Positions 17,340 to 28,038 of a DNA stretch of 64,000 bases are shown here, in pieces. Within the stretch, counting starts at the first letter, position 1. Each line of letters starts with the position of its first letter. The stretch lies in the NCBI RefSeq assembly GCF_003602095.1, contig NZ_RAHH01000002.1:62001-126000 (forward strand), given 5' to 3'. This DNA comes from Rahnella woolbedingensis (GTDB lineage: Bacteria; Pseudomonadota; Gammaproteobacteria; Enterobacterales; Enterobacteriaceae). Both the position numbers and the translations under genes were made by a program. The notes under the pieces were generated by a model, which was given only the letters and a program-made list of their open reading frames with translations, was not told where the DNA came from and made no database searches.

Positions 17340-17352
17340 GAACCATAGAAAA

Positions 17353-17388
17353 CAAAAAGCCCGCCTAAGTTTCCCTAGGCGGGCTTCT
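17353..17388 (-). terminator. terminator of tRNA-Asn copy 1
   Basis: AAAGCCCGCCTA and TAGGCGGGCTT form a stem directly beyond the tRNA 3' end. A near copy lies behind the second tRNA-Asn. Confidence 0.85.
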
Positions 17389-17395
17389 CTAAATT

Positions 17396-17471
17396 TGGCT
17401 CCTCTGACTGGACTCGAACCAGTGACATACGGATTAACAGTCCGCCGTTCTACCGACTGAACTACAGAGGA
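17396..17471 (-). tRNA. asnT: tRNA-Asn (GTT)
   Basis: The 76-base minus-strand sequence reads TCCTCTGTAGTTCAGTCGG at the 5' end, has anticodon GTT in CGGACTGTTAATCCG, a GGTTCGAGTCC T-arm, and an encoded CCA end. It is identical in its visible arms to the second copy at 35012-35087. The short upstream flank AATCGTGTGAACGGGGCGCA (minus-strand 5' side) is also shared. Asn tRNAs are common island integration sites in Yersinia and E. coli. Which asn allele this corresponds to is not certain. Confidence 0.97.
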
Positions 17472-17733
17472 ATCGTGTGAACGGGGCGCATGATAACGGG
17501 GGATGAAGTTGCGAGCAACGGTTTTTTTACTTCTGTGATTCGATGGGAGACTTTTTGTTCAGGTTGTTAAAAAATAAGCAAAAATCACTCATGTCCATCA
17601 AATAAACTGAACCGCTTTGTTAAACAACTGATATTTATTCTCATCCTGAGTCGCGTAAAGTAAACCTATCATTGCGCCAGACTTCATAAGACCGGCTGGC
17701 ACATCGCTTTGCGTACTTTGAGGATAAATTACG

Positions 17734-18759
17734 ATGAAAAAAATTGGGTTTTTATCATTTGGTCACTGGACGCCATCGCCTCAGTCTGCCACTCGCTCAG
17801 CGGCGGATGCTTTGCTGCAATCTATCGATCTGGCTGTCGCGGCGGAAGAGTTGGGTGCGGACGGCGCATATTTCCGCGTCCATCATTTTGCCCGTCAGCT
17901 GGGTTCGCCTTTTCCACTGCTGGCGGCTGTCGGCGCGAAGACCCGCAAGATTGAGATCGGCACCGGGGTTATCGATATGCGGTACGAAAATCCGCTGTAT
18001 ATGGCAGAAAGCGCCAGTGCGGCGGATCTGATTTCCGGTGGTCGTTTGCAGCTGGGTATCAGCCGCGGTTCGCCTGAGCAGGTGATCGACGGCTGGCGCT
18101 ATTTCGGCTATCAGCCGGCAGAAGGGGAAACAGAAGCGGATATGGCGCGGCGTCACACCGAAGTGCTGCTGGATACGCTGCGTGGCGAAGGTTTTGCGAA
18201 ACCGAATCCGCAGCCGATGTTTCCGAATCCGCCGGGGCTGCTGCGTCTTGAACCGCATTCTGAAGGTTTACGTGAGCGTATCTGGTGGGGCGCGGGATCG
18301 AACGCCACCGCTGTCTGGGCCGCGAAACTGGGGATGAATCTGCAAAGTTCGACGCTGAAAGATGATGAAACCGGTGAGCCGTTCCATATTCAGCAGGCCA
18401 AACAAATCCGCGCCTATCGCCAGGCCTGGGCCGAGGCAGGGCACTCGCGTACGCCACGGGTCTCCGTCAGCCGCAGTATTTTTGCCCTGATGGATGACCG
18501 TGACCGCGCCTACTTTGGCGGCAGCAGTAACGACGGCGATAAGGTGGGTTTCCTCGATGAGAAAACGCGGGCAATTTTCGGGCGCAGCTATGCGGCTTCT
18601 CCGGAGTTTTTGATCGAACAGCTTAAAAAGGATGAAGCGATTACCGAAGCCGATACGTTATTGCTCACCGTGCCGAACCAGCTCGGCGTGGATTACAACG
18701 TGCATGTGATTGAATCGATACTTAAACACGTCGCACCAGCAATGGGCTGGCGTGAATAA
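17734..18759 (+). CDS. LLM-class flavin-dependent oxidoreductase
   Basis: The 341-residue luciferase-like protein shows DGAYFRVHHFARQLGSPFPLLAAVG, TRKIEIGTGVIDMRYENPLYMAE, and ISGGRLQLGISRGSPEQV, all placed as in F420/FMN-dependent monooxygenases. It starts at an ATG after TGAGGAT. It stands alone between tRNA-Asn and katG, with its own terminator. The substrate is unknown, and it differs clearly from the two monooxygenases at 8.7-11.1 kb. Confidence 0.85.
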   Translation: MKKIGFLSFGHWTPSPQSATRSAADALLQSIDLAVAAEELGADGAYFRVHHFARQLGSPFPLLAAVGAKTRKIEIGTGVIDMRYENPLYMAESASAADLISGGRLQLGISRGSPEQVIDGWRYFGYQPAEGETEADMARRHTEVLLDTLRGEGFAKPNPQPMFPNPPGLLRLEPHSEGLRERIWWGAGSNATAVWAAKLGMNLQSSTLKDDETGEPFHIQQAKQIRAYRQAWAEAGHSRTPRVSVSRSIFALMDDRDRAYFGGSSNDGDKVGFLDEKTRAIFGRSYAASPEFLIEQLKKDEAITEADTLLLTVPNQLGVDYNVHVIESILKHVAPAMGWRE

Positions 18760-18780
18760 TCCCTGAAGAAAGTTTTAAGA

Positions 18781-18820
18781 AAAAAAAGCCCGTTTGAGGA
18801 AACTCAGGCGGGCTTTTTTC
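18781..18820 (+). terminator. Rho-independent terminator
   Basis: AAAGCCCG pairs with CGGGCTTT across a loop, followed by a T-run. Confidence 0.85.
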
Positions 18821-18935
18821 ATTTTGCGACTCTGACAGAGAAGCCTCTGTGATTAAGTGGCTATTCTATAATCAGAGTTAAAAATATTTTGGTGATAAAA
18901 CCCGCAAAAATAGCGCATAAGTCCTAAGGCAAAGT

Positions 18936-18950
18936 CTATCAAATACATAG
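18936..18950. promoter_or_regulatory. possible OxyR inner half-sites upstream of katG
   Basis: CTAT and ATAG are separated by seven bases, matching the two inner elements of the OxyR consensus (ATAG-N7-CTAT-N7-ATAG-N7-CTAT). The outer elements are poor. The position, about 75 bases before katG, fits. Confidence 0.35.
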
Positions 18951-18955
18951 GGTGA

Positions 18956-21232
<2,277 letters not shown>

Positions 21233-21253
21233 ATTAACGGATAGTTTGACAGC

Positions 21254-21290
21254 GCAAAGCCCGCTTAAATCTTTTTAAGCGGGCTTTTTC
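21254..21290 (+). terminator. Rho-independent terminator after katG
   Basis: AAAGCCCGCTTAAA and TTTAAGCGGGCTTT form a long stem. It can also serve the convergent minus-strand operon. Confidence 0.88.
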
Positions 21291-21292
21291 GT

Positions 21293-22693
21293 TCAGTCAG
21301 CTAATAACAGGGGATTGTCATTTAATACCAGCGCGTCTCGCACTTCCCAGCCCCTGAGCTTGCCGGGATTAAGTAACCCGTTGGGATCAAGACATTTTTT
21401 AACAGAAACGACGTCAGGTTTAATTTCACCCTGTTTGCCATCTTCAATCTGATAAACATGCGGGTTATTTATTTTTACGTCATTACCACGGAAGGTCATC
21501 ATTATTTCGTTCAATCTTTCCTCGCTGGAATAACGGACTAATTGTAAGCCGCTGGCGGTGATGTTTCCGTCATAGTCACGCAGGAATTCAATATGTGAAA
21601 TAACCTCGTCGCCGAATGTTTCAGCCATATCGATAATCTGCTGGCGATAATTCGTATGATTAAACGCCGTTTGCAAATAGGTCAGTGAGCTGTCAATTTT
21701 CAGGGCGTGCAGCGTGGTGTGGTTCCAGCAATATTCCATCAGAGACGCATTGGCTTCGCGTGCTTCACCGGCAGACTGGCGTACCGCGCTGCGCCCGCGA
21801 AATTGTTCCAGCAGATGGGCGCAAAATCCTTCGCTTTCCTGCGCAATCACGCTGATGACTGCGTGCTGGCTGGCCTGATAATGCCCGTTCAGATGGCTGA
21901 ACCAGGACGGGATCGGCGCAGCGAAAAGTGCCAGCTGGCGTTTTACCAGCCCCGGCGAGCGGGCAAAGGCGTTGGCGTAATCCAGCGCGTCGGTGAAATC
22001 GTCGAAAACGTCCAGCCGCTCAATCCACTGATGAACCGGTGCCAGCGCCAGTTCGACCTCAAGCACAATACCGTTGCTGCCGTAAGCATGATGCAGCAAC
22101 AGTGCCTGCGGCGCGGGAACGTGCAGAATGCGCGGTACGGCTTCCATGGTCATGACTTTGACGCTGAGTACATTACCCGGCGCGCCGAGCGGACCGTAGT
22201 TGATCGAACCGATGCCGCCAAAGCCGCCGCCGTACAGGCCACCCAGGCTGGCGAGCCGGTAAGTTGACGGCATGCAGCGCAGTTCCCAGCCCGCCGGACG
22301 GGTGATGGCTTCAAGGTCGGCCAGACGGATCCCCGCCTGTGCGCGCACCACGCCGTCAGCCATTTCACAGACCTGATTAAAGCCGGTCATGTCCACCAGA
22401 ATTCCGCCTTCCAGCGGCACCAGTTGGCCATAGTTACCGGTCGCGCCACCGCGCAAAATCAGCGGTAACTGATGCGTAACGCAGGCTTTCACCAGCAAAC
22501 TCAGCTCGTTTTCACTGCGCGGTCGGACGACGGCATCGGCCTGTTTGTCTTCGAGTTGGCGCTTCAGTACCGGACTGAACCAGTGGAAATCACGTGAAAG
22601 GCGTTTGACTTTGGTTGCCTGCAAAGTCCAGTCGAGATCTGGGAGCGCCTGCAGTATCAGGGCAAGCGCGTGTTGACGTTGTTCACTGTCCAT
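21293..22693 (-). CDS. FAD-binding oxidoreductase of the VAO/PCMH type
   Basis: The 466-residue protein has an FAD_binding_4 domain: VVRPRSENELSLLVKACV, then RGGATGNYGQLVPLEGGILV at about residues 75-95, and GLYGGGFGGIGSINYGPLG. I start it at MDSEQRQ (22693), which follows AGGCAG; the longer frame overlaps the permease gene. It is the last gene of the ABC-importer operon, so it likely oxidises the imported compound or a product of it. Relatives are glycolate-, 2-hydroxyglutarate- or aldonolactone-type flavoenzymes. The substrate cannot be read from sequence. Confidence 0.83.
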   Translation of the reverse strand: MDSEQRQHALALILQALPDLDWTLQATKVKRLSRDFHWFSPVLKRQLEDKQADAVVRPRSENELSLLVKACVTHQLPLILRGGATGNYGQLVPLEGGILVDMTGFNQVCEMADGVVRAQAGIRLADLEAITRPAGWELRCMPSTYRLASLGGLYGGGFGGIGSINYGPLGAPGNVLSVKVMTMEAVPRILHVPAPQALLLHHAYGSNGIVLEVELALAPVHQWIERLDVFDDFTDALDYANAFARSPGLVKRQLALFAAPIPSWFSHLNGHYQASQHAVISVIAQESEGFCAHLLEQFRGRSAVRQSAGEAREANASLMEYCWNHTTLHALKIDSSLTYLQTAFNHTNYRQQIIDMAETFGDEVISHIEFLRDYDGNITASGLQLVRYSSEERLNEIMMTFRGNDVKINNPHVYQIEDGKQGEIKPDVVSVKKCLDPNGLLNPGKLRGWEVRDALVLNDNPLLLAD

Positions 22694-22718
22694 ATTTTTC
22701 TGCCTGAATTGAATGAAG

Positions 22719-23534
22719 TTAATGAGATTGCACGGCTTCGCTTTCGTGCCAGGCACTCAGGGCGCGTCGCGAAATCCACGACATCACGCCAAATAAGGCG
22801 ATGCCGGTGAGTGAAATGAGCAGCAGGGCAGCAAACATCAGCGGGATGTCCAACTGATAGCCCGCCTGCAATATCTGGTAGGCCAGACCGGTATTATTGC
22901 CGCCGGTACCGGCCACAAATTCGGCAACCACCGCGCCAATCAGCGACAGGCCGCTGGAAATACGCAGCGCACCAAAAAAATAAGGCAGGGCGGAAGGAAT
23001 GCGTAAGCGGATCAGAATTTGCAAACGGCTGGCGCGGTTGAGCTGGAAATAGCTCAGCAGTCCCGGCGATACGCTGCGCAGTCCCTGCGTGGTGTTGGAA
23101 ATAATCGGGAATACCGCCATCAGTGTCGAACACACCACCAGCGACAGCGTGGTGTCTTTGACCCAGATGATGATCAGCGGTGCGATGGCGACAATCGGCG
23201 TCACCTGCAAAAACACGATGTACGGGAACAACGCGGTTTCAACAAAGCGGTTCTGTACCAGCACGAAAGCCACGGCTGAGCCGATGACAATCGAGAGTAA
23301 AAACGAAATCAGGGTGATTTTCAGCGTGAACAGCAGCGACATCATCAGCGAACCGAGATTGGTCCACAGGCTGTTGAGCATGACGACCGGGGAGGGCACC
23401 AGAAACTGGGGGATTTTGAAATAGCTCACCCAACCCTGCCACAGCAAAATCACTACGACGGCCACGACTGCCGGATAAAGCACTTTGCGAAAGGTCGGAT
23501 TATTGATCCACGGAGAAGATTTTTGAGTTTGCAT
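22719..23534 (-). CDS. ABC importer permease, SsuC/TauC/ThiX type
   Basis: The 271-residue inner-membrane permease of the BPD_transp_1 family has about six helices and an EAA-type loop with SVSPGLLSYFQLNRASRLQ. The start at MQTQKSS (23534) follows a strong GGAG located in the end of the ATPase gene, so translation is coupled. The family moves small organic molecules such as sulfonates, nitrate, riboflavin or pyrimidines. With the NMT1/THI5-type binding protein upstream, a pyrimidine-like or other heterocyclic ligand is more likely than a sulfonate. Confidence 0.87.
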   Translation of the reverse strand: MQTQKSSPWINNPTFRKVLYPAVVAVVVILLWQGWVSYFKIPQFLVPSPVVMLNSLWTNLGSLMMSLLFTLKITLISFLLSIVIGSAVAFVLVQNRFVETALFPYIVFLQVTPIVAIAPLIIIWVKDTTLSLVVCSTLMAVFPIISNTTQGLRSVSPGLLSYFQLNRASRLQILIRLRIPSALPYFFGALRISSGLSLIGAVVAEFVAGTGGNNTGLAYQILQAGYQLDIPLMFAALLLISLTGIALFGVMSWISRRALSAWHESEAVQSH

Positions 23535-23538
23535 AGCG

Positions 23539-24366
23539 TTACTCCATACCCGATTGGCTGGCTTGCAGCAGGCTGTCCTGCAACTGTTTCGCATAACGTG
23601 AAAACGCCGGACTGACGCGGAAATCTTCGCTGCGCGGGAAAGGCTCGGTGATGGCGATATCTTCCACCACGCGTCCAGGACGGGCAGCCATCATGATTAC
23701 CCGCTGAGAGAGAAATACCGCTTCGTGAATCGAGTGCGTGACAAATACCACCGTCAGACCCTGTTCACGCCACAGGCGCAGCAGGTCGCTGTCGAGTTTG
23801 TTACGGGTGATTTCGTCGAGCGCGCCAAAGGGTTCGTCCATCAGCAGCAGTTTCGGTCGTGTCACCAGCCCGCGGGCAATCGACACGCGCATCTGCATGC
23901 CGCCCGACAGCTCGCGCGGCAGGACGTGGGCAAATTTCCCCAGCCCGACCAGTTCCAGCGCTTCACTGACGCGGGTATTGGCTTCGGCTCGCGGTACGCC
24001 CGCCAGATCCAGGGGTAAACGCACGTTGTTTTGCACATTGCTCCACGGCATCAGCGTGGCTTCCTGGAACACGAAAGACAGCGGCACCTGCGTTTTTTCA
24101 CGGCTGTCACGACGCCACAGCACCAGCTTGCCGTCACTGGGTTCTGTCAGCCCGGCGACCATTTTTAACAGGGTACTTTTGCCACAGCCCGAAGGGCCAA
24201 GCAGCGTCACAAATTCTCCCTGATTGATGGTCAGATTGACCGGCAAAAGTGCGCGCGTTCCGTTGCTGTAAATTTTCTCGGCCGACAGCACTTCGATGGC
24301 GGGCACCGGCGGAGGATTAGCTGAGCGGATATCGCTCATCACGGTCAGTTTTGGGGCTGAATTCAT
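23539..24366 (-). CDS. ABC importer ATP-binding protein, SsuB/TauB/ThiZ type
   Basis: The 275-residue ATPase has Walker A GPSGCGKST near residues 58-66, Q-loop SFVFQEATLMPW, signature LSGGMQMR, Walker B LLLMDEPFGALDE and VFVTHSIHEAVFLS. It overlaps the binding-protein gene by four bases at ATGA, so it is the second gene of the operon binding protein, ATPase, permease, oxidase. It powers uptake from the cytoplasmic face. Confidence 0.9.
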   Translation of the reverse strand: MNSAPKLTVMSDIRSANPPPVPAIEVLSAEKIYSNGTRALLPVNLTINQGEFVTLLGPSGCGKSTLLKMVAGLTEPSDGKLVLWRRDSREKTQVPLSFVFQEATLMPWSNVQNNVRLPLDLAGVPRAEANTRVSEALELVGLGKFAHVLPRELSGGMQMRVSIARGLVTRPKLLLMDEPFGALDEITRNKLDSDLLRLWREQGLTVVFVTHSIHEAVFLSQRVIMMAARPGRVVEDIAITEPFPRSEDFRVSPAFSRYAKQLQDSLLQASQSGME

Positions 24367-25346
24367 GGCATAACCTTCGCGTCTTTGACCATGTCGAGGG
24401 TGTAAGTCTGCTCAAACGGCACTTTGCCGGCGTCGATCAGCTTGTTCTTGACCAGCATGTCCCAGGTCTTTTTCAGACGCGGTTCAGTGATGATGCCGAT
24501 ACCAGCGGTTTGCGCGTCGCCGCCGGTGACCAGCTGATACTTTTTCATCTGCGCGATGCCGAAAGCAATCTGATCAGCGCCCATGCGCGGGTTGTCTTTG
24601 GTGATAAGCGCGTTGCCCGCCGTCGGATCCTGCAAGTATTCCTTCCAGCCCTGCATCGATGCTTTCACAAACGCAGCGACTGCCGCCGGGCGTTTTTTAA
24701 CGGTGTCGGCCATGCAGATAATCGAGTTACCGTACGGCGGATAACCCCAGTCGCTGAGCATGTAGACGTAGAACGGTTTGCCGCCTTTTTCGACCGAGAA
24801 GGGCTCGGAAGTCACATAGCCTTGCTGCACCAGATTATTGTCCGCGAGGAAAGGCTGCACGCTGAAGGTATACGGTCGGATTTTGGCGCTGTCCAGCCCC
24901 AGTTCACTCTTCGCCCACGGCCAGAAAGAGGTGTAGGCCTCGGTGGCCAGCAGGAAGGTTTTGTCTTTCAGTTCCTGCCCTTTTTCCACTTTGTCATGAC
25001 TGATAAACACTGTCGGTGAATGCTGGAATACCGTCGCCACCGTCATCGCATGCACGCCAGCCTGCCAGGTTTCCAGCGCCTGACCGTTGTCGCCAAGCGT
25101 ACAGTCAGCCTGTCCCGCAGCCATCAGTTGCATCACGTTAACCTGCGGGCCGCCCATCTTGATGCTGACGTCCAGACCGGCAGTTTTATACAATCCTTTG
25201 GCCTGAGCGTCGTAAAAACCACCGTGCTCCGCCTGCGCGTACCAGTTGGTCAGGAAGGTGAATTTTTCTTCCGCCAGCGTCGTGGTGGAAACCCCGGCCA
25301 GCAGCAGCGCCAGCAGGGTCAGAGTCGGTTTACGCCGTATTTTCAT
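24363..25346 (-). CDS. NMT1/THI5-like periplasmic binding protein
   Basis: The 327-residue protein starts at MKIRRKPTL and has a signal peptide (LLALLLAGVSTTTLA). The NMT1 pattern follows: FLTNWYAQAEHGGFYDAQAKG and YKTAGLDVSIKMGGPQ. NMT1/THI5-like binders take thiamine-pyrimidine precursors and other aromatic or heterocyclic small molecules. It is clearly paralogous to the binding protein at 30416-31405 (shared WYAQAE and GLDVSI plus GGPQVN). A run of hydrolases and oxidases for the ligand surrounds it. Confidence 0.87.
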   Translation of the reverse strand: MKIRRKPTLTLLALLLAGVSTTTLAEEKFTFLTNWYAQAEHGGFYDAQAKGLYKTAGLDVSIKMGGPQVNVMQLMAAGQADCTLGDNGQALETWQAGVHAMTVATVFQHSPTVFISHDKVEKGQELKDKTFLLATEAYTSFWPWAKSELGLDSAKIRPYTFSVQPFLADNNLVQQGYVTSEPFSVEKGGKPFYVYMLSDWGYPPYGNSIICMADTVKKRPAAVAAFVKASMQGWKEYLQDPTAGNALITKDNPRMGADQIAFGIAQMKKYQLVTGGDAQTAGIGIITEPRLKKTWDMLVKNKLIDAGKVPFEQTYTLDMVKDAKVMP

Positions 25347-25359
25347 CGAATGAATGCCT

Positions 25360-26241
25360 TTATTTAGTGACAAAAGAAGACGAAGGAGGAGTGAAGCTGG
25401 TCTGCACAAAACCGTTCCAGTGGTGTTTTCCCCAGGTCGGTTCACTGCGTACTTTCCATTCCATCAGGTGGATTTCAGTGATCGCCTGCGCCCAGCTGGC
25501 GGCGAGGGAATCGAGGATCGCATGGCCCTGTTCGGCGGTTGCGCCCCTCGGGTCGCCGATAACCCCGCTCGGGCCAAAATCATAAGAAACCCAGGCAGCC
25601 GCAGGGCGGCCTGATGAGAGTGTCGGGCAGGGAAATTCCGGCGGATAATTGGCGACCGCGCGTTCGATGTGCACGCATTCCGGTGCCAGCGCCATCATCA
25701 CCGCCGTTTCGCTGTGACCCGCATGCATCGCCATTTTCTGTTCCTGCGCACTCAGGTACTGGTTTTCCACGTTGGCCACGCGGAACACGTCGTGCGGGAT
25801 CATGATCATGTCGCCGTGGCGCAGGCGCATTTCCCGTGAGGCCATTTGCAACACCTGCGGCTGTCCGCCGTGACCGTTGATCATCAGCAGCTTGCGGAAA
25901 CCGGCGCGGTACAGGGATTCGGCAATCTCCAGAACCGTCTGCAACAGCGTGTCGCCGGTCAGGGTCAGGGTGCCGGGGAAATTGAGATGTTCGTCTGATT
26001 TGCCGTAAGTGACAGGGGGAATGGCGTAGGCCGGAATGTCTTTTGACAGCCGCGCCAGCGCATGACCTGCCACGCCGGAGGAGATCACGCTGTCCACCGA
26101 ACACGGCAGATGCGGGCCGTGCTGCTCAATCGCACCGGTCGGCAGTACGATCACCGTATTGGCCTTATCGGGCAATGCCGCGATGGCCGTCCAGCTCAGG
26201 AAAGGGAGAAAACGATCTGCGGGAATATAGCCGTTAATCAT
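25360..26241 (-). CDS. creatininase-family amidohydrolase
   Basis: The 293-residue protein carries the family metal motifs LPTGAIEQHGPHLP (Glu and His near residues 37-40), DSVISSG, and LMINGHGGQPQVLQM, plus HAGHSETAVMMAL. Members open lactam or cyclic-amide rings (creatinine amidohydrolase) or cleave formamides, using two metal ions in the cytoplasm. It ends 13 bases before the binding-protein gene and belongs to the same operon. A ring-opening step on an imported nitrogen heterocycle fits well but is inferred. Confidence 0.86.
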   Translation of the reverse strand: MINGYIPADRFLPFLSWTAIAALPDKANTVIVLPTGAIEQHGPHLPCSVDSVISSGVAGHALARLSKDIPAYAIPPVTYGKSDEHLNFPGTLTLTGDTLLQTVLEIAESLYRAGFRKLLMINGHGGQPQVLQMASREMRLRHGDMIMIPHDVFRVANVENQYLSAQEQKMAMHAGHSETAVMMALAPECVHIERAVANYPPEFPCPTLSSGRPAAAWVSYDFGPSGVIGDPRGATAEQGHAILDSLAASWAQAITEIHLMEWKVRSEPTWGKHHWNGFVQTSFTPPSSSFVTK

Positions 26242-26262
26242 GCTGTGCCTCGTGGTCGGACA

Positions 26263-26733
26263 TTATTGGGTTAAGCGGGATTGCGGTAACCAGGCTGTGG
26301 CTTCCACTTCAATCAGGACCTCGGCGCTGGGCAGCATTTCACTGACCTGTACCACGGTAGAAACCGGCGGTTGTCCGGCGTAAAAGAGTTTTCTCACCCG
26401 GCTGTAGTACGGGAAGTGATCAAGGTTGCGAAAGTACTGCACCAGCTTGATCACATCGCTCATTTGCCCGCCCGCGTCCTCGATGGTGTGACGGATACTT
26501 TCGAGCACATACCAGCTCTGGGCGAGGATCGGCCCCTGTTTGGCGTCGGTGGAAAACTCACCCGTTTCGCCCAGCAACTGACGCGCTTGGGCGGGGATAT
26601 CCTGAAAACCGCGTACGATCGTTGCCGTCTGCGGATTTACCGGAATGATGCCGGAGAGAAAGACAAAATCACCGGCACGACGCCAGGCGGCATATTTGGC
26701 AAGCGGTTTGCCCGCTCCTGCTTCAAGACTCAT
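26263..26733 (-). CDS. RidA/YjgF-family protein
   Basis: The 156-residue protein has VFLSGIIPVNPQTA and a C-terminal IEVEATAW ending typical of the RidA family. It is longer than E. coli RidA (128), as in catabolic-operon members. I start it at MSLEAG (26733), preceded by GAGGA; this overlaps the upstream amidohydrolase gene end by 11 bases. RidA proteins hydrolyse reactive enamine/imine intermediates or act as deaminases in ring catabolism. That fits a pathway releasing amino-acrylate-like products. Confidence 0.85.
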   Translation of the reverse strand: MSLEAGAGKPLAKYAAWRRAGDFVFLSGIIPVNPQTATIVRGFQDIPAQARQLLGETGEFSTDAKQGPILAQSWYVLESIRHTIEDAGGQMSDVIKLVQYFRNLDHFPYYSRVRKLFYAGQPPVSTVVQVSEMLPSAEVLIEVEATAWLPQSRLTQ

Positions 26734-28018
26734 GGGATAAATCCTCATTCCACGTGCGTTGGTGGGTGAGCCTGCCGTGGTGGAACACCAGACGGGCTGC
26801 GCTGTTCAAAGGCCAGGTCAGGCTGTCACTGTCGGGAAATATCACTAAACTGGCAGCGCTGCCGGGGGCGAGCGGCAGGCCGGTCTGAGCATCACCGGTC
26901 AGGGCGGCAACATCGCAAATCAGCCGCGACTGCTGATCAAAGAGGTTATCGAGCTGAAGCGCGAACAGGGCGCAGCTCAGGGTATCCAGCGGGTCGTAAC
27001 TGCCCGCCGGACAAAAGGCGTCCTGCACGTTATCGCAGCCGAGTAACAGCAGAACGCCCGCCGCCTGCGCTTCTTTGAGCAGGGTAATCCCGCGCTGGCG
27101 GGGTGTGCGTCCGGTGGCGGCATCCTGCAACAGCAGATTGGTCATCGGCAGGGCAATCAGCGTGACGCGCTGTGCCGCCAGCAAACCCAGCACCTCCTGC
27201 GCCTGTTGCTCACTGCCGGAAGCCAGCGCACAGCCGTGGCTGCAACAGATGTGCCCGCGCCATTTATTTTCAGGAACTTCATTCTCAGACAGGTAATGCG
27301 CCAGCCAGCTCAGGCCGTGTGCCACCGGTGAAAGCTCTTCATCGATGTGCAGATCCAGATTCAGTTGCCAGCGAGAGGCGCTGCGCATGAGATTGGTCAT
27401 CGCTGCCGGATCCCAGTTGGACGAGTGGATAAATCCGCCCAGCAGGCAATCTTTTCCGCTTTCTGCGACCGCGCGGGCGATGCGGTCAGCCGCCTCGGCA
27501 TCAGCGAAAAAGCTCAGGGGTGCCAGCGCGACGCGCTCCAGCGTGATGCCTGGTTGCGCGATGTCAGCCAGTTCTGACCAGGCCAGCGGAGGCGTGACAT
27601 CGAACCAGTCAATATGAGTACGTACACGGGTGACACCATTGGCGGCAGCCAGAGCCAGTCCCTTGCGGGCACGCTGGCGAAGATCCTCGGCGGTCCAGTG
27701 CTGGCGGTCCTGATGCATTGTTTCAATGGCGGCCAGCAGACCGGGTCTGGAAGGACGGCTGCGACCAATGGTGAAGGTTTTGTCGAGATGCGCGTGAGGT
27801 TCCGTCAGCCCCGGCAACGCCAGCGCGCCGTGTGCGTCCCACAGATCTGTTTGTCCTGCACGCGCAGGCTGTAACGAAGAAATTTTCCCCGCATCAAAAC
27901 GCAAATCTGCCATAACCGGTTCGCCAGCCTGCAAAGGCCAGCCGGCGGGAAGCAGCCATGCGGGGAGGCGGAGGTTGGCAATGCCGTTAAGCGCTGAGTC
28001 AGGTGTCGGAAGGTTCAT
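26723..28018 (-). CDS. amidohydrolase, cytosine-deaminase-like
   Basis: The 431-residue protein has a TIM-barrel amidohydrolase pattern. Metal ligands lie in PGLTEPHAHLDKTFT (HxH), HIDWFDV, LHIDEE, CCSHGCAL and the late LGCDNVQDAF (catalytic Asp), in the order of CodA and related deaminases. I start it at MNLPTPDS (28018) after GGAG; the longer frame runs into the reductase gene. It probably deaminates or hydrolyses a pyrimidine-like ring. It overlaps the RidA gene, which argues for joint function. Confidence 0.85.
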   Translation of the reverse strand: MNLPTPDSALNGIANLRLPAWLLPAGWPLQAGEPVMADLRFDAGKISSLQPARAGQTDLWDAHGALALPGLTEPHAHLDKTFTIGRSRPSRPGLLAAIETMHQDRQHWTAEDLRQRARKGLALAAANGVTRVRTHIDWFDVTPPLAWSELADIAQPGITLERVALAPLSFFADAEAADRIARAVAESGKDCLLGGFIHSSNWDPAAMTNLMRSASRWQLNLDLHIDEELSPVAHGLSWLAHYLSENEVPENKWRGHICCSHGCALASGSEQQAQEVLGLLAAQRVTLIALPMTNLLLQDAATGRTPRQRGITLLKEAQAAGVLLLLGCDNVQDAFCPAGSYDPLDTLSCALFALQLDNLFDQQSRLICDVAALTGDAQTGLPLAPGSAASLVIFPDSDSLTWPLNSAARLVFHHGRLTHQRTWNEDLSHES

Positions 28019-28038
28019 CTTAAGGCTCCGCGTTAGCA

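Noticed and set aside
24351..25019. 222-codon frame opposite the binding-protein gene
   Set aside because: Antisense shadow of a well-supported coding sequence.
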